From: an uncultured Gammaproteobacteria bacterium
Lineage (GTDB): Bacteria > Pseudomonadota > Gammaproteobacteria > GCA-002705445 > GCA-002716945
Direction of reading: 5' to 3'
DNA length: 64,000 nt
NCBI GenBank assembly: GCA_902632305.1
Contig: CACPCG010000005.1
Location: 18,482-82,481 of the forward strand
Shown piece by piece: positions 28,189 to 37,125 of the stretch. Made by a program: the position numbers and the translations under genes. A model generated the notes under the pieces. It had not been told where the DNA came from. It saw nothing but the letters and a program-made list of their open reading frames with translations, and did no database searches. Within the stretch, counting starts at the first letter, position 1. Each line of letters opens with the position of its first letter.

Positions 28189-28662
28189 TTAGTGGTGATG
28201 AGATTCAACTCGAGGGTCAACTACTAAAAATTTAACCATATAGCGTTTTCCATTTAAACCTAGGCCAATCATAAGAATCTCCTCGCCAGCATTAATATCT
28301 CTTCTAGGACCCATAAGCATTAAATGCATGCCACCGGGCTTGAGCTCAATAGTAGAATTTGCTGGAACGATTAAAGCTTCAACATGCGTCATTTTTGCGA
28401 TATCACCATCATGCTTAGTATCGTGAACCATGACTGAGTCATAGACGGGTGATGTAAATTTCTCGAACTCTATATCATCATCAGAACTGTTTGTAATTTT
28501 AAGATAACCAGCATTCATCATCCCAGCTGGAGCTAGCGGTATATGCGCTCCAATAAATACTAATTCACCTTGAGAATCTCTACTTTCGTCAATACCAGAC
28601 ATAAAAGCAAAAGATGAACTGGATATCATTATAAATGACAGGACAATTAGATATTTTTTCAT
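28189..28662 (-). CDS. Periplasmic copper chaperone PCu(A)C
   Basis: Periplasmic Cu(I) chaperone that supplies the CuA/CuB centres of cytochrome oxidase. It has 157 residues with a signal peptide (MKKYLIVLSFIMISSSSFA). Typical blocks are APAGMMNAGYLKITN and GGMHLMLMGPRRDINAGE, which hold the copper-binding Met and His residues. The C-terminus ends in three histidines. It is divergent from a TauE-like exporter (104 bp between). It is the first gene before the DUF4399 operon, separated from it by its own promoter. Confidence 0.88.
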   Translation of the reverse strand: MKKYLIVLSFIMISSSSFAFMSGIDESRDSQGELVFIGAHIPLAPAGMMNAGYLKITNSSDDDIEFEKFTSPVYDSVMVHDTKHDGDIAKMTHVEALIVPANSTIELKPGGMHLMLMGPRRDINAGEEILMIGLGLNGKRYMVKFLVVDPRVESHHH

Positions 28663-28668
28663 AAGCAG

Positions 28669-28677
28669 ATTTTATCA
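28669..28677 (-). promoter_or_regulatory. Extended -10 element of the copper chaperone gene
   Basis: TGA-TAAAAT followed by 6 nt (CTGCTT) and ATG, with no Shine-Dalgarno sequence. A second TATAAT lies further upstream at 28698-28703 and is an alternative start with a leader of about 28 nt. Confidence 0.35.
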
Positions 28678-28766
28678 TAGTTTAATTTTGTAATCTAATT
28701 ATACAATCAGAAATAGTTAGAATTCTTGAGGATACTTGATATAGTAATACTCTTTAAGTCAAAATT

Positions 28767-29474
28767 ATGAGCATTTTAGAAATATCTATTATAATCACGT
28801 TAAGCATCTTTCAGTCGATATTCGGAGTAGGTTTATTAGTTTTTGGAACTCCCATATTTTTACAACTAGGATATGGATTTTTTGAGGTACTCAACATATT
28901 GTTACCTTTCTCAATTATTATAAGCTTCCTTCAGCTAATCACAAAAAGTGAGTTGACGGATGAGTTTGCAAAAAACTTTGTTTTTTTCTGTATACCGTTA
29001 TTGATTATATCTCTAGTAATATTAGAAAATATATACAATCAAATTAATATCATTCTAATTGTTGCTATAGTCATGATATCTTTTTCAGCATTAAATATTC
29101 TAGTTTCTAAAGGAAGACTAAGATTCAAATTAAATCAATCAGTCAGATCTTTAAGTCTTGCTTTGTTAGGATTACTTCATGGGTTTACGAACTTAGGTGG
29201 TGGCTTTCTTGCCTTAATATCTTCGAACATAGGAAATAGTAAATTAGAGGTAAGAACTAATATTGCTTTTGGATATTTAGTGTTTGGCATAATTCAGATA
29301 TTATATGTAAATATTTTTATCCAAATTATGGATTTGAATAATCTATTTTTCGTTATTATTCCAATCATATGCTTTTTTATATCACAAATAATATTTAATA
29401 AAATAAGTGGGAGATTGTTTCCGATATTAATAAATTATATGGTGCTAATGTATGGCATATTTTTATTATTCTAA
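28767..29474 (+). CDS. TauE/SafE-family membrane exporter
   Basis: Multi-spanning membrane protein of the sulfite-exporter (TauE/SafE) family. It has 235 residues with about seven hydrophobic segments. The family's second repeat is visible as HGFTNLGGGFLALISSNIG (about 132-150), with VRTNIAFGYLVFG after it. Sulfite or organosulfonate export is known for the family. In a window with sox genes, sulfite efflux is plausible but inferred. A TATAGT -10 with 17-nt spacing to TTAGAA lies about 30 nt upstream. Confidence 0.8.
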   Translation: MSILEISIIITLSIFQSIFGVGLLVFGTPIFLQLGYGFFEVLNILLPFSIIISFLQLITKSELTDEFAKNFVFFCIPLLIISLVILENIYNQINIILIVAIVMISFSALNILVSKGRLRFKLNQSVRSLSLALLGLLHGFTNLGGGFLALISSNIGNSKLEVRTNIAFGYLVFGIIQILYVNIFIQIMDLNNLFFVIIPIICFFISQIIFNKISGRLFPILINYMVLMYGIFLLF

Positions 29475-29504
29475 TCAAAGTAATTTTTCGTAAGATAAAT
29501 AGAA

Positions 29505-29591
29505 TGGAGAGAGGGAGATTCGAACTCCCGGTTGATTTTACTCAACACTACCTTTCCAAGGTAGCACGATAGACCACTCTGACACCTCTCC
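29505..29591 (-). tRNA. tRNA-Ser (GGA)
   Basis: 87 nt class II tRNA. The anticodon loop TTGGAAA closed by CTACC/GGTAG reads GGA. It has a long variable arm (GTTGAGTAAAATCAAC). The acceptor is GGAGAGG/CTCTCC with a G-U pair. The discriminator is A rather than the usual G of Ser tRNAs. CCA is not encoded. It is convergent with the TauE-like gene. Confidence 0.95.
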
Positions 29592-29609
29592 ATTATTGGA
29601 AATAATATT

Positions 29610-29615
29610 ATTATA
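29610..29615 (-). promoter_or_regulatory. -10 box of tRNA-Ser (GGA)
   Basis: Perfect TATAAT 18 nt before the mature tRNA 5' end, giving a short 5' leader of about 12 nt. A weak -35 (TTATCT) lies 18 nt upstream. It sits in the 61-bp gap after the MFS gene. Confidence 0.45.
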
Positions 29616-29652
29616 CCCTAAGAAAATTTAGACAGATAATTTTGATTTAAAA

Positions 29653-30888
29653 TTATTTGTCTAATTCAGCATAATTTTTTCTTGTTATTTTATGTTTTAA
29701 AAAAATAAATATACCAAGTAAAAAAAATATTGATAAACTCAAAATCCCAAATCTAGTACTTCCTGATAAATAAGTAATATATCCTACAACAAGAGGTCCT
29801 AGAAGAGCTGCAAATTTTCCAAGCATGTTATATATACCAAAGAATTCACAATCTCTACCCTCTGGTAGTAAAGTTGAATAGTAAGATCTACTCAATGCCT
29901 GAATTCCACCTTGAACAGAACCTATTAATACTGCAATAAAATAGAACTCCATGATTGTAGATAAGTTATAAGACAAGATGGTTATAATTAGATACACTAT
30001 TAAACAAAACAATATCCCAAATTCTGTATTTTTATATTCAGCCACTTTATTAATTAAAATAGTACCAGGGAAAGCTACAAATTGTGTTACTAAAAGAGCT
30101 AGTAATAAATCATTTGATGTAAAACCTAATGTTAAACCATAATTTACAGCCATTCTTATGATTGTGTCCACTCCATCGATATAAATCCAATAGGCTAATA
30201 AAAAATAAAATATTCTCTTATCATTAATAATATATTTGAACGTATCCTTTAAGGTTCTTGATTTATAAACTTGTGTCTCTTTTGAATCCTCCCAAAATAT
30301 AATCATAGGTATCATAAATACTAACCACCAAACAGAGGCAAATATAAAGACGAGTTTTTTATTTATGATGAGCTCATACGTAGAATTCTGATTAATAAAT
30401 AAAAATAATATTGCTAATACAAAAGCAATTCCTCCTCCTAAATATCCGAATGCGTAACCATATGACGAGATTGAGTCATAAGATGATTTATTTTCGAAGC
30501 TTAGAAGCATTGAATCATAAAAAACATTTGATAACATAAAGCCTAATAATGAAATACTGAAGAAAATCGAAGCTAATGCCCAATTATATTGACCTATAAA
30601 AGACAAAATTAGTGTTGATGTAATTCCCAATAACCCAAAAAACACAAGGAATATTTTTCTACTATTTTTTTTATCTGCAAATAAACCTAAAATTGGTGCG
30701 AATACTATTAAAAGTAAACTTGCTGATGAGTTTGCGATACCAAGCACTAATGTCCTTGTTGTTTCTAAAAATTGAGAAGCATAGTAATCAGCAAAGATTA
30801 TTGGAAAGAAGCCAGCTAAAACTATAGTTGCATAAGCAGAATTTGCCCAATCATATAATATCCAACTATAATATTTTTTCTTATCCAC
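29653..30888 (-). CDS. UMF1-type major facilitator transporter
   Basis: MFS permease of the UMF1 (Atg22-like) family. It has 411 residues with about 12 transmembrane segments. The hallmark N-terminus is SWILYDWANSAYATIVLAGFFPI (residues 8-30), and a second conserved block is GSVQGGIQALSRSYYSTLLPEG. The substrate is unknown for bacterial members. It begins with GTG only 10 nt after the 3' end of tRNA-Ser (TGA), so tRNA and mRNA probably share a transcript. GAG about 6 nt upstream may serve as ribosome site. Confidence 0.85.
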   Translation of the reverse strand: MDKKKYYSWILYDWANSAYATIVLAGFFPIIFADYYASQFLETTRTLVLGIANSSASLLLIVFAPILGLFADKKNSRKIFLVFFGLLGITSTLILSFIGQYNWALASIFFSISLLGFMLSNVFYDSMLLSFENKSSYDSISSYGYAFGYLGGGIAFVLAILFLFINQNSTYELIINKKLVFIFASVWWLVFMIPMIIFWEDSKETQVYKSRTLKDTFKYIINDKRIFYFLLAYWIYIDGVDTIIRMAVNYGLTLGFTSNDLLLALLVTQFVAFPGTILINKVAEYKNTEFGILFCLIVYLIITILSYNLSTIMEFYFIAVLIGSVQGGIQALSRSYYSTLLPEGRDCEFFGIYNMLGKFAALLGPLVVGYITYLSGSTRFGILSLSIFFLLGIFIFLKHKITRKNYAELDK

Positions 30889-30898
30889 TAATTACTCA

Positions 30899-30985
30899 AG
30901 GAAGTGGTGGGATTCGAACCCACGAGAGCATTTCTGCTCTAACGGTTTTCAAGACCGGCCCATTCAACCACTCTGGCACACTTCC
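30899..30985 (-). tRNA. tRNA-Ser (TGA)
   Basis: 87 nt class II tRNA. The anticodon loop CTTGAAA reads TGA. The variable arm has a perfect AGAGCA/TGCTCT stem. The acceptor is a perfect GGAAGTG/CACTTCC. The base at the discriminator position is T, odd for serine. CCA is not encoded. It lies directly downstream of serS, the gene for its synthetase. Confidence 0.95.
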
Positions 30986-31021
30986 AATATTTTAGATATT
31001 ATAAGTTATATTGCTTCTTAA

Positions 31022-32269
31022 TCATAATTTAATGCAATCAGCACCAAAATATTGTTGAAGCACACTTGGGATGTTAATTATATTATTATCTGTATAATTC
31101 TCTAGGATTGCAACGAGTGCTCTACCTACAGCAAGACCTGATCCATTTAAAGTATAAGGATATATTTTAGATTTAGCGTTATCTTTATATCTTATATTTA
31201 ACCTTCTAGATTGAAAATCTGTGAAACAGCTACATGATGATATTTCGCGGAAAGATTTCTGCCCTGGCATCCAAACTTCTAAGTCAAAAGTTTTTGATGC
31301 TGAGAATCCTAAGTCAGAGGTTGCCAAGAGAACTCTCTGATATGGTAGATTAAGTTTTTCTAGTATAGACTCTGCGCTTTGAATGATGCTGTCAAGAGCT
31401 TTTTGGGCTTCATCAGGTTTTACAATCTGAACTATCTCAATCTTCTCAAACTGATGTTGTCTTATCATACCCTTTGTATCCTTTCCATATGAGCCTGCCT
31501 CAGATCGAAAGCATGGGGTGTGCGCAACATTCTTAATAGGCAAATCAGATTCTTGAATTATTTTATCTCTATATAGGCCTGTTAGCGGAACCTCACCTGT
31601 AGGAATTAAATAGAGTTCCTCGTTAGCAATCTTAAATAGATCGTCCTCAAATTTTGGCAATTGGCCTGTTCCACTAAGAGAATTTGAATTAACTAAATAA
31701 GGAAGATAATATTCTGTATAACCATTATTGATATGCTCATCTAACATAAAAGATATCAGGGAGCGTTGAAGTTTGGCGAGTTGCCCTTTAATGACAACAA
31801 ATCTTGATTTAGAAAGAGTTACAGCTGACTCAAAATCTAATAGGCCATTATCGACAAAAAAAGATGAGTGATCTACACCTTTGGTTTTTGTATTTCCCCA
31901 TGTTTTAATAACTTTATTCTTGCTCTCGTCTCCAATTGGTATGTCATCATCTGGTAGATTTGGAATTTCCAGCAGTAAATCTCTAAGATTATTTTCTACT
32001 TTCTCCAAAATTTTTTTATTCTCAGAAATATTTTTCTCAATTTGTATAGACTGATTCTTAATAATATCTTTTTCAGATTTATCTTTAGCGCTTTTGAATT
32101 TATCACTAATCTTATTTTTTTCTGCAGAAAGATCTTCTTTAGTTTTAATGATTTCTTTTCTTTTAGTATGTAAGGCGTTTATATCCTCAAAATTTATCTC
32201 ATATTCTCTTGTCTTGAGTTTTTTAATGACAGCTTCTTGATCATTCAATATTTGATTAATATCTAACAT
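31022..32269 (-). CDS. serS: Seryl-tRNA synthetase
   Basis: Class II synthetase charging tRNA-Ser (and tRNA-Sec where present). It has 415 residues: an N-terminal long coiled-coil arm (about 30-105, Lys/Glu rich) that grips the long variable arm of tRNA-Ser, and a catalytic domain with motif 2 CFRSEAGSYGKDTKGMIRQHQF and motif 3 GSGLAVGRALVAILENY. It is 15 bp after ftsK on the same strand and is followed by two tRNA-Ser genes. There is no Shine-Dalgarno sequence. Confidence 0.97.
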   Translation of the reverse strand: MLDINQILNDQEAVIKKLKTREYEINFEDINALHTKRKEIIKTKEDLSAEKNKISDKFKSAKDKSEKDIIKNQSIQIEKNISENKKILEKVENNLRDLLLEIPNLPDDDIPIGDESKNKVIKTWGNTKTKGVDHSSFFVDNGLLDFESAVTLSKSRFVVIKGQLAKLQRSLISFMLDEHINNGYTEYYLPYLVNSNSLSGTGQLPKFEDDLFKIANEELYLIPTGEVPLTGLYRDKIIQESDLPIKNVAHTPCFRSEAGSYGKDTKGMIRQHQFEKIEIVQIVKPDEAQKALDSIIQSAESILEKLNLPYQRVLLATSDLGFSASKTFDLEVWMPGQKSFREISSCSCFTDFQSRRLNIRYKDNAKSKIYPYTLNGSGLAVGRALVAILENYTDNNIINIPSVLQQYFGADCIKL

Positions 32270-32284
32270 TATTTTTAAGAGTAG

Positions 32285-34504
32285 TTATTTTGACTCAAGA
32301 ATTTCTCTCATGCCATTTGACTGTTGTGATGACAGTATACCTCTAGCCTCCATTGATTCGATCAAATTTGCTGCTCGATTATAACCGATTCGAAGTTTCC
32401 TTTGAAGAAATGAAATTGATGTTTTTCTAGACTCCATCACAACTTTTACAGCATCATTATAAAGTGGGTCGTCATCACTGGAGATTTCTGTTACATCCTC
32501 ATCATCATCAGAGCTTAAAAGCGAATCTATGTAAGATGCTTCGCTATTTCTTTTTAAGAACAACACTATCTCTTTAATTTCTTTATCACTCACATATGCT
32601 CCATGAATTCTCCTTGGAATTCTTGACCCAGGACTCATAAACAACATATCACCATTTCCAAGAAGATTTTCAGCTCCCATTGAATCAATGATTGTTCTGG
32701 AGTCAACTTGAGTAGTTACTTGTAAAGCTGCTCTAGCTGGAATATTAGCTTTAATCAATCCAGTAATAACATTTACTGAAGGACGTTGTGTTGCAAGAAT
32801 TAAGTGTATACCCGCAGCTCTTGATTTCTGCGCTAAACGAATTATCAAATCCTCGACTTTTTTACCTACGACAAGCATCATATCAGCAAACTCGTCTATG
32901 ACAACTACAATGTATGGCAATTTTTCATGGATGAGACTCTCATCATTTTGATTAATTTCATTCTCTTTTTCACTGAGAAGCTTATTATAAGATTTAATGT
33001 CTCTGACACCTAGGTCATTCATCAATCTGTACCTTTTCTCCATTTGTTGGACACACCATCTTAGACCAGCAGAGGCATCGTTCATGTCCGTGATAACTGG
33101 GTTAAGCAAATGTGGTATTTCGTCGTATACACTTAACTCCAACATCTTAGGATCTACAAATAACATCTTCAGTTCCGATGAATCTGATTTGTATAGAAGA
33201 CTTACTATCATTGTATGAAGTGTAACTGATTTTCCAGAACCAGTTGTACCAGCTACAAGTAAATGTGGTAGTTTTTGCAAATCACTACAAATTGGGTTTC
33301 CCTGTATATCTTTGCCTAATGCAATTGTGAGCGGAGACTTTGATTTTTCATATTCTTTAGAAACAATTATCTCTCTTAATGATACCATTTCCCGATTTTC
33401 ATTTGGAATCTCAATTCCAATTGATGATGTGCCCGGAATGTTATCTACGACACGTAAACTAGTTACAGACATTGTTCTCGCTAAATCTTTGGAAAGTTTA
33501 ATAATTTGATTTACCTTTATACCTTTTGCAGGATTTATCTCGAAAAGTGTTACCACTGGCCCTGGTTTGACGGATAAAACTTCGACATCAATACCAAAAT
33601 CTTTGAGATTAGATTCAAGCAATCGAGACATCAACTCTAGAGAGGAGTCATCAAAAGATGTCTCATCTGTCTGATGATTCTCAAGTAATTCTAGTAGAGG
33701 TAACTCTGATTTTTTAGTGATTGAAAAAAGTTCTTGCTGCTTTTCTTTAAATTCTCTTTTACTAGTGTGTGAGACCTTCTCTTTGATTTCAACTTCAATA
33801 GAGCGATCTTTTTTTTCAGATAAAATTTTGTCGGTTTTTGCTGATTGTCTTTTTTTCTGTATGACTAAATCAATCTTCTCTACAAAGTTCCGTAATACGA
33901 ATTTTGTCTTGTAATATATATATTTAGCTAAAACAAATAATCGCTCCATAATTTTTCTCATCGGAATTTCAAAGAAATGAACTGAAGTATAAAGAAATGT
34001 AAAGCTGAAAATCATTATGGATCCGGGGGAATTTACATATGTTAGAAAGATATTAGACAAATATAGCCCAATTAATCCTCCAGAGTTATTAGATGTATTT
34101 AAATTATCAGCATTCTCATGACTAAAAATACTCGCTAAAATACAAAGCGACAGTATAGAAACTGTAATAAGTAAAAATTTAAAAAAAGAATCCCACGAAC
34201 TAGTGTTAAATTTTATCTTATATTTTTTATATACGATGTATATCAAAACTGGTGGTAGCAGATAAGAAATTTTTCCAAATAAGTGAAAGACTATGAACGA
34301 TACATGTGCTCCGACTATGCCAATATAATTATTTACAGTTGAGGCTAGTCCTGAGTTTAGAAAGCTTGGGTCATTGGGGTCATGACTATATATTGATAAC
34401 AAGAATAACGTAGAGACAAGTAAACTCAAAAAACCATAGGTTTCTCTTTTCAATTCTATAAACTTGTTATTATCAAGTTTTTTATTTCGTCTAACTTGAG
34501 CCAA
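32285..34504 (-). CDS. ftsK: DNA translocase FtsK
   Basis: Septal DNA pump that resolves chromosome dimers with XerCD. It has 739 residues: four or five N-terminal membrane segments (about 25-180), a short charged linker (about 190-260; far shorter than in E. coli, whose protein is 1329 aa), a RecA-like motor with Walker A AGTTGSGKS near 418-426 and Walker B VVIDEFAD, and the winged-helix gamma domain at the end that reads KOPS sites. The start is TTG with GAGGG 4 nt upstream. In Pseudomonas lolA and rarA lie between ftsK and serS; here they are absent. Confidence 0.96.
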   Translation of the reverse strand: MAQVRRNKKLDNNKFIELKRETYGFLSLLVSTLFLLSIYSHDPNDPSFLNSGLASTVNNYIGIVGAHVSFIVFHLFGKISYLLPPVLIYIVYKKYKIKFNTSSWDSFFKFLLITVSILSLCILASIFSHENADNLNTSNNSGGLIGLYLSNIFLTYVNSPGSIMIFSFTFLYTSVHFFEIPMRKIMERLFVLAKYIYYKTKFVLRNFVEKIDLVIQKKRQSAKTDKILSEKKDRSIEVEIKEKVSHTSKREFKEKQQELFSITKKSELPLLELLENHQTDETSFDDSSLELMSRLLESNLKDFGIDVEVLSVKPGPVVTLFEINPAKGIKVNQIIKLSKDLARTMSVTSLRVVDNIPGTSSIGIEIPNENREMVSLREIIVSKEYEKSKSPLTIALGKDIQGNPICSDLQKLPHLLVAGTTGSGKSVTLHTMIVSLLYKSDSSELKMLFVDPKMLELSVYDEIPHLLNPVITDMNDASAGLRWCVQQMEKRYRLMNDLGVRDIKSYNKLLSEKENEINQNDESLIHEKLPYIVVVIDEFADMMLVVGKKVEDLIIRLAQKSRAAGIHLILATQRPSVNVITGLIKANIPARAALQVTTQVDSRTIIDSMGAENLLGNGDMLFMSPGSRIPRRIHGAYVSDKEIKEIVLFLKRNSEASYIDSLLSSDDDEDVTEISSDDDPLYNDAVKVVMESRKTSISFLQRKLRIGYNRAANLIESMEARGILSSQQSNGMREILESK

Positions 34505-34537
34505 ATAACCCTCGTTTTCTTTTATTTTAGTATATAA

Positions 34538-35563
<1,026 letters not shown>

Positions 35564-35566
35564 AAA

Positions 35567-35731
35567 TTATCCAACTATGTGAAGTAATATTACTACTGCC
35601 AAAATTACAGTAAGCACAGCAACAGCAGATATAATAAGGACGCTTATGAATTGATATTGTGGTGGTATTTTTCTATAAATCATATATAGAACCACAATTA
35701 ATACGATTAATAGTAGGATTGTCCTTAACAT
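35567..35731 (-). CDS. 54-residue two-helix membrane protein coupled to thrC
   Basis: A short gene that fills the trxB-thrC gap. The start ATG overlaps the thrC stop codon as TGATG and is preceded by AGGA about 9 nt upstream, so it should be translated by re-initiation. The product has two hydrophobic helices (about residues 4-18 and 29-50) joined by a short polar loop YRKIPPQYQF, and ends HIVG. I recognise no family. It could be a small inner-membrane protein of the DUF2970/YtjA size class. It leaves only 3 bp to the convergent trxB stop codon. Confidence 0.7.
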   Translation of the reverse strand: MLRTILLLIVLIVVLYMIYRKIPPQYQFISVLIISAVAVLTVILAVVILLHIVG

Positions 35732-37125
35732 CAAATATTATCCTTTAAAAAATTCTTTACTTTATTAGTGTCATTATCTAAGATACTCAACTTATCTTCA
35801 AGTGTCATCATTTTTTTAATCTTATCTGGAACAAAATCCTCGTTTTCTATTATAGAGGAGATCGTCTCTTTGAATTTTGCCGGATGTGCTGTTGCCAGTG
35901 AAACAAGGATGTCAAAATCACTATCGCATTTCTTTGCAGACGCTATTCCAACCGCAGTATGAGGATCCAATATGATGTTGTATTCAGTTGCATACTCTCT
36001 AATGAGATTACTTACCTCTTCCTCTGATACAGAGTTTGATGTAAAGGATAGTTTGATAATATCAATTATAGAAGCAGGAAGTGTATATTTTCCAACAGTT
36101 TCAAGTTCAGTCATTTTATCTAAAACAAATTTGGAATCTTTTGTAACATCATACAGTAATCTCTCAAAATTGCTTGATATCTGGATATCAATACTCGGAG
36201 ATGAAGTGGCTTTCACATCTTTTTTGTAATGCTTACCTGTATTAAGTGTTCGGGTTAATACATCATTATCGTTGGTGGCAATATTTAATTTGCCAATCTT
36301 TAAACCCATTTTTTTGGATATATAACCTGCGAGAATATCACCAAAATTTCCAGTTGGAACAGAAAAAAGTATATTTTTATTATTTTCATTTACCCTGCTT
36401 GAAGCATAGAAATAATAAACAATTTGGCACATTATTCGTATCCAATTAATTGAATTGACAGCTGTTAATTTCTGCTCTTTTTTAAAATCAATATCATTAA
36501 AAATGTTTTTTATAATTCTCTGACAATCATCAAATGTCCCATTAATAGCAATGTTGTGTACGTTCTTAGAATTAACTGTTGTCATAAATTTCTTTTGCAC
36601 AACAGATATTTTGTTATGTGGATGTAAGATAAATATTTTACAGTTACTAACGGATTTGAAGCCTTCAATTGCAGCTGCTCCAGTATCTCCTGAAGTTGCG
36701 CCTAAGACGTTAATTGATTGATTGCTCCTTGATAAATAGAAATCCATCACATTTCCAATAAATTGCATTGCAACATCTTTAAATGCATATGTTGGTCCAT
36801 GGAATAATTCTAGAAGATAATGATTATCTGATATTTTTCTGATTGGTGTAATTTCTTTATTTGAAAATGATGAGTAAGAAGTATTTATGATATTTTTTAG
36901 ATTCTCTTCACCAATTGAATCATCTACAAATAGACTAATTACCTCGTAAGCTATCTGCTGATAAGTCATTGCAGAAAAGGACTCTATCTTTTCATTATCT
37001 ATAGTCGGCCAGTATTTAGGAACATATAATCCGCCATCTGGAGCCAAACCTTCGAAGATTACATCTTTAAATGACAAGACCGACGAATCTCCCCTAGTGC
37101 TTATGTAACTGATACTATCACTCAT
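35731..37125 (-). CDS. thrC: Threonine synthase
   Basis: PLP enzyme converting O-phosphohomoserine to threonine. It has 464 residues, the long class seen in gammaproteobacteria. The PLP lysine lies in HGPTYAFKDVAMQ near 110. The glycine-rich phosphate loop is SVPTGNFGDILAGY, and GATSGDTGAAAIEG lies near 143-156. It overlaps the hom stop region by 8 nt. The pair hom-thrC is a standard operon; thrB is not here. Confidence 0.96.
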   Translation of the reverse strand: MSDSISYISTRGDSSVLSFKDVIFEGLAPDGGLYVPKYWPTIDNEKIESFSAMTYQQIAYEVISLFVDDSIGEENLKNIINTSYSSFSNKEITPIRKISDNHYLLELFHGPTYAFKDVAMQFIGNVMDFYLSRSNQSINVLGATSGDTGAAAIEGFKSVSNCKIFILHPHNKISVVQKKFMTTVNSKNVHNIAINGTFDDCQRIIKNIFNDIDFKKEQKLTAVNSINWIRIMCQIVYYFYASSRVNENNKNILFSVPTGNFGDILAGYISKKMGLKIGKLNIATNDNDVLTRTLNTGKHYKKDVKATSSPSIDIQISSNFERLLYDVTKDSKFVLDKMTELETVGKYTLPASIIDIIKLSFTSNSVSEEEVSNLIREYATEYNIILDPHTAVGIASAKKCDSDFDILVSLATAHPAKFKETISSIIENEDFVPDKIKKMMTLEDKLSILDNDTNKVKNFLKDNI

